Positions 7,539-16,095 of a stretch of 64,000 nucleotides of DNA are shown here, piece by piece. Source of the stretch: Chloroflexota bacterium (GTDB lineage: Bacteria; Chloroflexota; Anaerolineae; Aggregatilineales; J027); contig JACRBG010000026.1 in the NCBI GenBank assembly GCA_016234595.1, forward strand, positions 1-64,000. Reading direction: 5' to 3'. The position numbers were made by a program, and so were the translations under genes. The notes under the pieces are model-generated. The model was given only the letters and a program-made list of their open reading frames with translations. It searched no databases and was not told the DNA's origin. Within the stretch, counting starts at the first letter, position 1. Each line of letters opens with the position of its first letter.

Positions 7539-10500
7539 TTAATTAGAAGGCGCAACACCAAGGTCAACAATTTTCTGTTGGATGGCTTCCCGCGTCGCAT
7601 CATCTTCGGTCAAATCCAAAGTGGCAATCAGTTCAGAGCGCGCACCCTCAATGTCCCCTTTGGCAGCCAATACATCGGCCAATTCAAGATGTGGGGTTAG
7701 CCATCTATAATAACCACGATCAATAGCACGACGGTAGGCCTCAATCGCGGCATCCGGGTCTTTTAGTGCAACATAATTCCGGGCGATTTCAAGGTCAAGG
7801 GAATGATCAAAATCAGGGTTAAAATAAGGTGAGTCATAGCGCCATGATTCGGTGTCTGCTAGGGATTCCAGCAGCGTGTTGGATGCCTCATAATCGCCCG
7901 CTAATTGTGCCAACAGGCCCTTCATCATAACGACCTTTGGCTCATTTTGATAGTCAGCTATGACCCGATCTAGGAACGATTGGGCAAGATCACCATTTTT
8001 AGCCAGCCACGCCAGAAAGGCCAAATCAGAGTAATAACCGCTAGCCGTTTCGTCACCCATGTCTTCAATCTCTTGGTGTTGAACAGCTAAATCTAGGGCC
8101 GCCTGTAAATCGTTATTCCGTAGATACAAACCAGCCAGACGAGTCACTAAATAGGGGTTATTGGTTTCGATCTCCATCAATGCCAAAAGATCATTGATTG
8201 CCTCACTATAATTGCCCATTTGGGCTGCATATGAAGCTCTTTCATCCAATATTTTAGCCCGATCTGCGTCGACTTCTTCGGCATGATTATAGGCCTCAAT
8301 AACAGCGTCGCCCAAATCTGCGTCATAAAGAATACGGGCATATTCAAGGGTGACAAAGGGATCATCGGGGGCACGATCAATGGCCTGCTGGGCATAAGCC
8401 AGCATCTGCTCATCACTATCTACTTCGGTTTGGCGATAGTAATAGGCCAAGACTAAATAGCCTAATGGATTATCAGGAGCCGTTTCAATGAGATTTTGAC
8501 CTTCTGTCAGGGCCTGATCATATTCTTCGCGTAATATATGAACATCGGCCATCTCAAAAAGCAGCACAGGATCACCGGGATAGACAGCATCAGCCTGCAT
8601 CGCAAAATCATGGGCGAGGTCATAATTGTTATCCCATATGATCCAGTCCCGAATGACAGCCTGAATCACCTCAACCGGTTGAGCCAAAAGTGCAGTGACC
8701 ACCTCATCATGGGAATAGAGATCAAGTGTCATATTGTAAACATCACGAAAATCAGCAGCGGCGGCATCCCAGTTGGATTGCTCAACATATAAACTAGCAC
8801 GTTCCAAATAGGGTGTAGCCCACCAACAACACACTTCATCAATCACAGTCTGATAGAAAGCGATGGCCGCATCTGTCTTGCCCAATGCATGGGCCGTCCG
8901 GGCTTGGTCAATAGCGAGATAGCGATCATAAGTGGGGTTCAAATAGGGGTACTGATAATTTTGGTTTTCGGCATCGGCAACTTCTTGGAAGCGCGTTTCA
9001 GCATCTTCAAAGTCCCCCCTGCTAAATGCCACTAAACCCAATACATAGCGGGCAGTTGTCGCACTATCATCAAGGGTAAGAGCCGTATTGGCCCAGTTTT
9101 CGGCCAATTCACCATTCCCAACGGAATGCGCCACAAAGGCCGCATTCGCATAATAGCCAGCATCGGTGTCATAAAATTCAAAACCCGCTTCAATGGTCCG
9201 CAAGGCGTCATCAGGTCGGTCAGTTAAAAGATAGGCCCCGGCCAGTACCAAACGGGTATCCGCTTGCTCCCTTAGCTCCAAAAGACGCGCATCGTCAACT
9301 GCCGCTGCCGCGTAATCCCCGATTTGCCAATAAACATCCGCCCGTCGTATAAGCACCTCAATTAAAGGCGCACCCAATTCTTCGGCATGATTGAACATAG
9401 CAATCGCTTCGTCAAAACGATACTGCCCGGTAAGGGCAAAGGCGTAGTCAAAAACCGTGGTGCGGTTGTCTGGGGCTAGATTATAGGCCGTCTCAACAGC
9501 TTGGAAAGCGCGATCGTAATCGTACTCTTCAGATGTATAGTAGTAATTGGCAAGCGCCAAATACCCCATGGGGTGTTCGGGGAAATTACTAATAATTTCT
9601 TCAGCCTCTGCCAGCGATTCTTTAGGCTGATCTAAGCGGAGCAAAAAACCGGAGTGTAATGCCATCAATATTGGATTGCCGGGGTAAGTTTTTAGGGCTG
9701 TTTCGGTAAGCGCAAAGGCCGCATCAACGCCCTGATTATAGTCTAATTCATCAATCGCATTGGCAAGATCAATGATAGCTGGGTCATCATCGGGTACAAA
9801 ACGAGTATAGCGCCCTTCACTTGGATCGGCATTCGTGGGAGGGGCCATAACAGCCTCGGTAGCCGACCCACCACCGCTTGATGTGTCCAAATTAGGAGTA
9901 GGTTGTGAAACCACTATGGTCGGATTAAATGGCGCTGTTTGCTGGACAGGCGGCTCGGTTGGGATGACCCCTGCAAAAACGGTAGGTTGTGGGCCAGCCT
10001 CAGTTACGACCTCTGTTGCAAGCTCTGTCGCCGCCTGCGTTGGTTCGGCAGTGGGTAGCGGGGTTTGGTCAAGCCCTGCCTCAACCGCGTCAGTTGTCGC
10101 TACCTCCGTTACTACCTCGGTTAGCTCAGTGGTGGGTAACGGTGTTTGGTCAAGCCCCGCTTCAATCGCGTCGGTCGGGGGTGGTGATGTAACATCCCTT
10201 TTACCATCACTCTTATTATCGTTACCACTACCCATCAGCAATACAGCGACAATTGCAACCAGTGCCAAAACAGCTACCCCACCACCCAATAATGGATAGG
10301 GGATTTTGCGCTTGGTTGGTGCAATCGGGGGCTGAGTTTTATCTTTGGCAAAAGTATCGGGTAGAGCCGACATGTTTCGCGGGCCAACCGTTGGGAGTTC
10401 TTTACCACTGGCGCTATCTGGCACAAACGTTGCCATCTCGGTGAGGGGTTTGCCACCCACCGCCGTTGACAGTTTTCGACTGTCAGCAGTTGGCGCTTCA

Positions 10501-11336
10501 CTTTTGAGATCCTCACGCGCTTGCTGAACAGCTTTGCCCAGTTCACCCGCCGTCGGATAACGGTCTTCAGGGTCTTTGGATAGGGCTTTCAACACCACCA
10601 ATTCCACTGCGTTAGGCAAATTAGCATTAAAACGGCGCGGGGAAGGAAGTGGGTCGTTAATATGTTTCATCACAATAGCAAAGGGAGTATCAGCATCATA
10701 GGGGACAGTCCCTGTTACCATTTCATAAAGCATAATCCCCATGCTGTAGATGTCGGAACGGTCATCTACCTTAGTGCCCCGCCCTGCTTCAGGACTCATA
10801 TAGGCGGGTGTTCCAATAAACGCGCCGCTCATCGTAATGCCCGACTGTCCTAAAATGCGGGCAATCCCAAAATCGGTTAAGACAGGGTGCGTATAGCTAT
10901 TGTCGGTAAACATAACATTGGCGGGTTTGATGTCGCGATGAATCATACCGTTTTGGTGGGCATAGGCTAATGCATCGGAGAGATGACCCGTTACGCGCAA
11001 GGCCTCATCAACAGGCAGTGCCCCTTTTTGCTGAATATAGGTTTTCAGCGTGCCACCTTTAATATATTCCATCACCATGTAATACACATCGCCTTCCACA
11101 TCAAAGTCAATGACTTGAACAATGTGAGGGTGGCGCAAATTGCCGACACTTTGTGCTTCACGTCTAAAACGCACGATAAAATCTTCTGACTCAGCAAGGT
11201 GGCCGTGCATCACCTTGACGGCGACAAAACGCTCCATACCGCGTTGAATGGCTTTATAGACATCCGCCATGCCACCGCGTCCGAGGCGCTCCACCAGTTC
11301 ATATTTGCCCAGAGTACGCCCTGTTAAGTCGCTCAT
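7539..11336 (-). CDS. Transmembrane Ser/Thr protein kinase with duplicated TPR ectodomain
   Basis: A 1265-residue PknB-type receptor kinase. The kinase domain (about 11-270) has the Gly loop GRGGMADVY, Lys41, HRDIKPAN (Asp135), DFG (Asp155) and GTPAYMSPE. A juxtamembrane region leads to one membrane segment (about 346-369) and a Thr/Pro-rich stalk holding two copies of a 27-residue repeat. The outer part (about 520-1240) is all tetratricopeptide-like helices. It is internally duplicated: residues about 527-866 resemble 897-1236 with an offset near 370. PASTA domains, the usual PknB sensor, are absent. ATG at 11336 has AGGAG 8 bases upstream. It likely senses or scaffolds protein at the cell surface; the signal is unknown. 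Confidence 0.92.
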   Translation of the reverse strand: MSDLTGRTLGKYELVERLGRGGMADVYKAIQRGMERFVAVKVMHGHLAESEDFIVRFRREAQSVGNLRHPHIVQVIDFDVEGDVYYMVMEYIKGGTLKTYIQQKGALPVDEALRVTGHLSDALAYAHQNGMIHRDIKPANVMFTDNSYTHPVLTDFGIARILGQSGITMSGAFIGTPAYMSPEAGRGTKVDDRSDIYSMGIMLYEMVTGTVPYDADTPFAIVMKHINDPLPSPRRFNANLPNAVELVVLKALSKDPEDRYPTAGELGKAVQQAREDLKSEAPTADSRKLSTAVGGKPLTEMATFVPDSASGKELPTVGPRNMSALPDTFAKDKTQPPIAPTKRKIPYPLLGGGVAVLALVAIVAVLLMGSGNDNKSDGKRDVTSPPPTDAIEAGLDQTPLPTTELTEVVTEVATTDAVEAGLDQTPLPTAEPTQAATELATEVVTEAGPQPTVFAGVIPTEPPVQQTAPFNPTIVVSQPTPNLDTSSGGGSATEAVMAPPTNADPSEGRYTRFVPDDDPAIIDLANAIDELDYNQGVDAAFALTETALKTYPGNPILMALHSGFLLRLDQPKESLAEAEEIISNFPEHPMGYLALANYYYTSEEYDYDRAFQAVETAYNLAPDNRTTVFDYAFALTGQYRFDEAIAMFNHAEELGAPLIEVLIRRADVYWQIGDYAAAAVDDARLLELREQADTRLVLAGAYLLTDRPDDALRTIEAGFEFYDTDAGYYANAAFVAHSVGNGELAENWANTALTLDDSATTARYVLGLVAFSRGDFEDAETRFQEVADAENQNYQYPYLNPTYDRYLAIDQARTAHALGKTDAAIAFYQTVIDEVCCWWATPYLERASLYVEQSNWDAAAADFRDVYNMTLDLYSHDEVVTALLAQPVEVIQAVIRDWIIWDNNYDLAHDFAMQADAVYPGDPVLLFEMADVHILREEYDQALTEGQNLIETAPDNPLGYLVLAYYYRQTEVDSDEQMLAYAQQAIDRAPDDPFVTLEYARILYDADLGDAVIEAYNHAEEVDADRAKILDERASYAAQMGNYSEAINDLLALMEIETNNPYLVTRLAGLYLRNNDLQAALDLAVQHQEIEDMGDETASGYYSDLAFLAWLAKNGDLAQSFLDRVIADYQNEPKVVMMKGLLAQLAGDYEASNTLLESLADTESWRYDSPYFNPDFDHSLDLEIARNYVALKDPDAAIEAYRRAIDRGYYRWLTPHLELADVLAAKGDIEGARSELIATLDLTEDDATREAIQQKIVDLGVAPSN
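10051..10177 (-). repeat. 81-bp tandem repeat in the kinase stalk
   Basis: Two near-identical segments (10051-10096 and 10132-10177) are offset by exactly 81 bases. They encode the 27-residue unit containing AGLDQTPLPT. The few differences are mostly silent or conservative. Confidence 0.85.
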
Positions 11337-11452
11337 TCAAAATCTCCTGTATGGGAGGTCATCTATGGGTTGACGGTTTAATAACGTGATTTTTATTGTC
11401 TATTTAGCAGGATAGCATCAACCGAGACACAGTACAAGCATCCGACCAGTTG

Positions 11453-11461
11453 TGCTATAAT
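11453..11461 (+). promoter_or_regulatory. Extended -10 promoter of dinG
   Basis: TGCTATAAT at 11453-11461 with no convincing -35 box. It lies about 50 bases before the ATG at 11510 and rules out the longer reading frame that would start at 11450. Confidence 0.6.
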
Positions 11462-11509
11462 AGCGCTTTGCGCCTCTATCACCTTAATTACACAAGAACG
11501 GAGTACCGG

Positions 11510-14320
11510 ATGCGTGGTGAAATCGTCACGCTTGACCTTGAAACCACTGGATTAGACCCGCTTACTGACCTCATTATTGAGGTAGGGGCAGTCCGTTCAC
11601 TTGATGGCAAAATTATTGAGACTTTCGGCACCCTTGTAGACCCCGGCATCCCGATTCCACCCCGTGTTACCGCCATTACAGGCATTAACGATGAAGATGT
11701 GCGAGGGGCGCCCAACATCCGCGAAATTTTGGATGAACTGCGCCAATTTATTGGTATCTCGCCCGTAATGGGCCATCGGGTTGAATTTGACTTGGGTTTT
11801 TTGAAACGCTATCGCATTGCCGAAACCAACGCCGCAATCGATACCTATGAATTGGCAGCCGTACTGTTCCCAACAGCGCCACGCTACAATTTGACCAGCT
11901 TAACCGAGTTCTTGAACCTCCAAGATTTAACTAATGCCCACCGTGCCTTAGATGACGCGATTGCAACAGTCAATCTTTATCAGCACTTATGGGAAAAATT
12001 GATGACCTTGCCACTTGCAACTCTTAAAGAGATTGTGCAGGCATCACAAGATTTGGAGTGGAACGCTAAAGCCCCCTTTGTCGAAGCGCTTAATATCCGT
12101 GTTAAGTCGGCGATGGTTGACCAAACGAATGATCAAGCATCGGATACTGGGCCATTTAAACCCGCCGAAAAAGGATGGAAACGCCTTAAACCCAATGAAG
12201 ATCGGACAGCTCTAGACCCCACCCTGCTTGGTGCGCTGATCGAACCCGGCGGGTTGCTTTCGCAAAAGATCGAGGGTTACGAAAGCCGCAAACCCCAAGT
12301 GGATATGCTGCGTGCTATTACACGAGCATTGAACAAAGGCAATCACCTACTCATTGAGGCCCCAACCGGAACAGGTAAAAGCATTGCCTACGCCATTCCA
12401 GCCATCAATTGGGCCGTTGCCAACAACGAGCGGGTGGTCATTTCGACAGCGACCATAGCGCTTCAAGATCAACTGGTGACCAAAGACCTGCCCACCCTAC
12501 AAAAGGTCTTAGATGTGCCGTTCGAAATGAGTGTAGTTAAAGGTCGCAGCAATTATCTGTGCCCACGCCGCTTGCACACTGTCCGCCGCCGTTCACCCAC
12601 CTCGACAGAAGAGCTACGAATGCTAGCGAAAATCTTGGTGTGGCTGTTGGAATCTGACACCGGGGATCGGGGTGAAATTACCTTGCGAGGGCCGGCGGAA
12701 GAAAAAACGTGGGCACGCTTATCGGCTCAAGACGAAGGCTGCACCCTCAACCGCTGTGAATCACAAATGCACGGGGCATGCCCGTTCTATAAAGCCCGTC
12801 AAAAAGCCGAAGCCTCCCATGTTTTAGTCGTTAACCACGCCCTACTCTTGAGTGATGTCAATATTGGCAACCGTGTACTGCCCGATTATCGCTACCTGAT
12901 TATTGACGAAGGGCATCATTTGGAAGATGCTACCACCAATGGTCTCGCATCACAGCTAGACCGGAGCGGATTGCGCCGCCGTTTTGCCGATTTGGGTGAT
13001 ATGAAAAAAGGCTTGCTGGCGGATATTCTCAACGCTGTGAAGGACAAAATCCCAGAGCGCAAAAACTCTCAAATCAAAGAATATGTGCGGACTGTAGCGG
13101 ATGCTGTGCGGGCCATGGGCCATCATGTGGATCAATACTTCCACACGTTGGTGCTATTTTTGCAAAGCAATGATGAATTTCAAGGCAGTGAGTATTTCGT
13201 CAACGTTCGCATTACTGACCAATCGCGTGACCGTGAGGATTGGGGTGAAGTACAACAGGTATGGGCCAATCTAAGTGAATTTACCAGCGTCATCAGCAAG
13301 GCTATGGATACCATTGCACGCGCATTGGCGACGCTTGAAGAATTTGAGATTGTGGATTATGAGGACATCCTAAGCAGCACCCAAACTGCCGCCCGTCACC
13401 TACAGGGCATCCATCAGCAGCTTGACCAATTTACCGACAACCCACAACCCAACACCATCTATTGGTGTGAAGTCAACCCCAGTGATGATTATGTCTCTAT
13501 CAATTCGGCCCCCTTGCATGTAGGGCCACTAATTCATCAACACATCTGGGAACCCAAAGAGTGTGTAGTACTAACCAGTGCCACCCTCAGCACAGCGGGT
13601 TCGTTCGATTATCTGCGGGAACGATTGGATGCCACAACTTCGGAAGTGGCTGAACTGGCTGTCGAGTCGCCCTTTGATTACAAAAACTCGACCTTGCTCT
13701 ATATTCCCACCGACATCCCTGACCCCATCAATAATCGCAATGAATATCAGGTGATGGTCGAGCGTGGCCTAATTGAATTAGCTACCGCTTTGGATGGGCG
13801 ATTGTTAGGGCTGTTTACCAGCTATACCCAACTGCGCCAAACCGCGCAGTCCATCACAGCAAGGCTTGGGTTAGGCGGTATTACCGTTTTTGACCAGACC
13901 AGCGGCAGCAGTCGTCAGTTGTTGATTGACAGTTTCAAATCCACCGAAAAGGCGGTACTGCTCGGTACCCGCTCATTTTGGGAAGGGATTGACTTGCCGG
14001 GGGATGACTTGCAGGCCCTTGTGATTACCCGTCTGCCCTTTAACGTGCCTACTGACCCAATCTATGCAGCCCGTTCGGAAACCTTCGAAAACAGTTTCTT
14101 AGAATATGCCCTACCTGAAGCCATTCTGCGTTTCCGACAAGGTTTTGGGCGCTTGATTCGACGTAAAACTGACCGGGGGGTGGTCGCTATTTTTGACAGC
14201 CGCATTACCAGCAAGCGTTATGGGAAACACTTCATCGAGAGCTTGCCCGATTGCACGGTTCAACGCGGCCCCTTGGCAAAACTTCCAATGGCAGCAAAGG
14301 ACTGGATGAAACGTGCGTAA
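11510..14320 (+). CDS. dinG: DinG-like helicase with N-terminal DnaQ-type exonuclease domain
   Basis: A 936-residue protein joining a 3'-5' exonuclease domain (about 1-165; Asp9 and Glu11 in LDLETTG, a late HRALDD) to a superfamily 2 XPD/DinG helicase. Helicase motifs are EAPTGTGKS (Walker A), IIDEGHH (DEAH-like box) and QGFGRLIRR (motif VI). Four cysteines between the first two (in YLCPRR, LNRCES, HGACPF and one more in the same region) suggest the iron-sulfur cluster domain of this family. This exonuclease-helicase architecture is known from Gram-positive DinG. It probably acts in repair of damaged or structured DNA. ATG has GGAG 6 bases upstream. Confidence 0.92.
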   Translation: MRGEIVTLDLETTGLDPLTDLIIEVGAVRSLDGKIIETFGTLVDPGIPIPPRVTAITGINDEDVRGAPNIREILDELRQFIGISPVMGHRVEFDLGFLKRYRIAETNAAIDTYELAAVLFPTAPRYNLTSLTEFLNLQDLTNAHRALDDAIATVNLYQHLWEKLMTLPLATLKEIVQASQDLEWNAKAPFVEALNIRVKSAMVDQTNDQASDTGPFKPAEKGWKRLKPNEDRTALDPTLLGALIEPGGLLSQKIEGYESRKPQVDMLRAITRALNKGNHLLIEAPTGTGKSIAYAIPAINWAVANNERVVISTATIALQDQLVTKDLPTLQKVLDVPFEMSVVKGRSNYLCPRRLHTVRRRSPTSTEELRMLAKILVWLLESDTGDRGEITLRGPAEEKTWARLSAQDEGCTLNRCESQMHGACPFYKARQKAEASHVLVVNHALLLSDVNIGNRVLPDYRYLIIDEGHHLEDATTNGLASQLDRSGLRRRFADLGDMKKGLLADILNAVKDKIPERKNSQIKEYVRTVADAVRAMGHHVDQYFHTLVLFLQSNDEFQGSEYFVNVRITDQSRDREDWGEVQQVWANLSEFTSVISKAMDTIARALATLEEFEIVDYEDILSSTQTAARHLQGIHQQLDQFTDNPQPNTIYWCEVNPSDDYVSINSAPLHVGPLIHQHIWEPKECVVLTSATLSTAGSFDYLRERLDATTSEVAELAVESPFDYKNSTLLYIPTDIPDPINNRNEYQVMVERGLIELATALDGRLLGLFTSYTQLRQTAQSITARLGLGGITVFDQTSGSSRQLLIDSFKSTEKAVLLGTRSFWEGIDLPGDDLQALVITRLPFNVPTDPIYAARSETFENSFLEYALPEAILRFRQGFGRLIRRKTDRGVVAIFDSRITSKRYGKHFIESLPDCTVQRGPLAKLPMAAKDWMKRA

Positions 14321-14810
14321 CAGTTTCGTGGTCGAAATGCCACTTGAGGCAACACGTGACCGCTATGTTGAAGAATTTGTGAAACGCGGCCCCGGCAGTG
14401 TGGGGCTTGAGACTAATTTGGCGGGACACGCCGATGCACGCCGCCGTTTTGTCCTCGCTATTCAGGGTTGGGAAAAGAATGAGTGGATTCGGCCCTTCTT
14501 AACTCGCCTTGAGGGGCATTTCGAAAAAGTCGAAGGACATGAGCAGTTGACACGGGTCATCTTTGTTTCGCGCGGCCTCGGCTGGCCTTTAACGTTTATT
14601 TCGCTATTGTTTCCCTATTGGGTGGCTTTGCAAATCCCACGTTGGCCCCCACCCCATATCACATGGACACTGTTGATAGTTGTATCCTGTGCTGTTGTTC
14701 CGGCGGTTGGCGCAATGTTCTATTTCATCGAACGGCGAATTTATCGGTTACTGATAGATGGCCTGTTAGCCGCCTATGAACGCCCACCGTTAGAGCATGG
14801 GCGGCATTGA
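14313..14810 (+). CDS. Small membrane protein of unknown function
   Basis: A 165-residue protein with a soluble N-terminal half containing REG-like charged segments and two membrane segments (about 85-108 and 117-138). A short cytoplasmic-looking tail follows. No family recognised. The start used is GTG at 14313, which overlaps the end of dinG by 8 bases with GGATGA just upstream; ATG at 14337 is an alternative. The overlap suggests coupling to dinG, but function cannot be inferred from that. Confidence 0.6.
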   Translation: MRNSFVVEMPLEATRDRYVEEFVKRGPGSVGLETNLAGHADARRRFVLAIQGWEKNEWIRPFLTRLEGHFEKVEGHEQLTRVIFVSRGLGWPLTFISLLFPYWVALQIPRWPPPHITWTLLIVVSCAVVPAVGAMFYFIERRIYRLLIDGLLAAYERPPLEHGRH

Positions 14811-14890
14811 GACTGGGGGAATAGGGGCTTTTAGGCATTTGCCCAAGCGATTGAACCTTATCACAAGCCATTTGGTATATATAACGTAGG

Positions 14891-14945
14891 GCCGGGGGAC
14901 GGGGACTCACTTGATGCAAATTCCCCCCGGCTCCTTATTTTTCTT
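14891..14945 (+). terminator. Probable terminator after the dinG unit
   Basis: GCCGGGGGA (14891-14899) pairs with TCCCCCCGGC (14922-14931, one extra C), followed by the T-rich stretch TCCTTATTTTTCTT. The loop is long (22 bases), so confidence is moderate. Confidence 0.5.
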
Positions 14946-14967
14946 ACCCCAATCCCATAAATTGGCC

Positions 14968-14998
14968 TTGACTGTCCTGACTTCCCTTTTGCTATAAT
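14968..14998 (+). promoter_or_regulatory. Promoter of efp
   Basis: TTGACT at 14968-14973 and an extended -10 box TGCTATAAT at 14990-14998. The spacer is 19 bases, so the extended -10 probably carries the promoter. It is identical to the dinG -10 box. Confidence 0.65.
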
Positions 14999-15046
14999 AC
15001 AACCCGCAACGCAAAAATCAAACCTAAGGGCATAATTGAAAATCCC

Positions 15047-15604
15047 ATGATTGACGTGAATCAACTTCGTAAAGGTACGACCTTTACTTTGGACGGTCAA
15101 ATTTATAAAGTTTTGGACTATCATCATCACAAGCCGGGTCGTGGTAATGCCACCATCCGTACCACCATTCGCAATCTCCGTAGCGGTTCGGTTACCACCA
15201 TGACCTTTGGCTCTGGCGACCGTGTTGAAGACATTCGTGTGGAAGGCCGCGAGGTGGAGTATCTGTATGCCGATGATGAGTTTTTGACCTTTATGGATTT
15301 GGAAACCTACGACCAACCCCATCTGCGCCGTGACATTTTTGGCGATGATTATCTATATCTTACCGAAGGTCTCAAGCTGGTCTTGAACACATGGCAAGAA
15401 GAAATCATTGATTACGCCTTGCCAAGTACGGTGGAGCATGAAATTGTGGACGCAGAAATGGCAATTGCTGGCGATACTGCCACCAATTCCAATAAGAAGG
15501 TAAAGACCCAAACGGGCCTCGAAGTGGCAGTGCCACTCTTTGTAAACGTTGGTGATAAAATCCGTATCAAGACGGAAGATGGCAGCTACGTCACCCGCGT
15601 CTAA
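15047..15604 (+). CDS. efp: Elongation factor P
   Basis: A 185-residue EF-P, which enters the ribosomal E site and relieves stalling at proline runs. It has the three-domain length and the family sequences DVNQLRKGTTF and LETYDQ, and ends with VGDKIRIKTEDGSYVTRV. The loop that reaches the peptidyl-transferase centre reads HHHKPGRGNA, with Arg at position 32 instead of the common Lys. In EarP-containing proteobacteria Arg32 is rhamnosylated. No earP or other modifying enzyme lies nearby. The gene is monocistronic, with its own promoter and terminator. Confidence 0.96.
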   Translation: MIDVNQLRKGTTFTLDGQIYKVLDYHHHKPGRGNATIRTTIRNLRSGSVTTMTFGSGDRVEDIRVEGREVEYLYADDEFLTFMDLETYDQPHLRRDIFGDDYLYLTEGLKLVLNTWQEEIIDYALPSTVEHEIVDAEMAIAGDTATNSNKKVKTQTGLEVAVPLFVNVGDKIRIKTEDGSYVTRV

Positions 15605-15640
15605 ATCCATTTTTTCAATTCTTGTGTATAGATAGTAAGC

Positions 15641-15669
15641 AAAGGGGCAGCAAATGCCTCTTTGTTTTT
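15641..15669 (+). terminator. Terminator of efp
   Basis: AAAGGGGCA, loop GCAAA, TGCCTCTTT (one G-U pair), then GTTTTTG. Confidence 0.7.
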
Positions 15670-15735
15670 GCTTAGTGGTGTTGTAGTTGGTTATATTGGT
15701 ATGAGTTCATTTTTCGGGGAGGATGGAAACCCACA

Positions 15736-16095
15736 ATGAGAACACCCGACGGGCGTGAATGTGCCTTTTACTACACTGATTATTTTCGCGGACGTGAGGT
15801 CGAAGAATGCCGGGTTGGTAAAAGTGATTTATCGGCGGACTGGAAACCTCAATATTGTGCCAAGTGCCCTGTGCCAGAAATTCTACGTGCCAATGCTAGC
15901 CCGTATCTCAAGATGCAGTTGACGATTAAACAAACCTTGTTAGGCTTTGGTCGTAAAATGGACATTCGGGCATGGTGTGACCGCCACGACATTCCCATTA
16001 AAGACCCTTATATTGGTTGTCCGAAATGTAATGAGGAACGTCCGGGGCTAAAGTTATTTGCCCAAGCGCTGGAACAGGACGACAACGATGATTAA
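15736..16095 (+). CDS. Small Cys-rich (zinc-ribbon-like) protein
   Basis: A 119-residue soluble protein with seven cysteines. Those at about 41/44 (CAKC) and 95/98 (CPKC) form typical CxxC pairs, with further Cys at about 9, 25 and 81. This pattern suggests zinc binding, but I recognise no named family. The C-terminus is acidic. Its end overlaps the start of the HAD-DinB gene by 8 bases, so the two are translationally coupled. No DNA-binding or catalytic motif can be named. Confidence 0.65.
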   Translation: MRTPDGRECAFYYTDYFRGREVEECRVGKSDLSADWKPQYCAKCPVPEILRANASPYLKMQLTIKQTLLGFGRKMDIRAWCDRHDIPIKDPYIGCPKCNEERPGLKLFAQALEQDDNDD

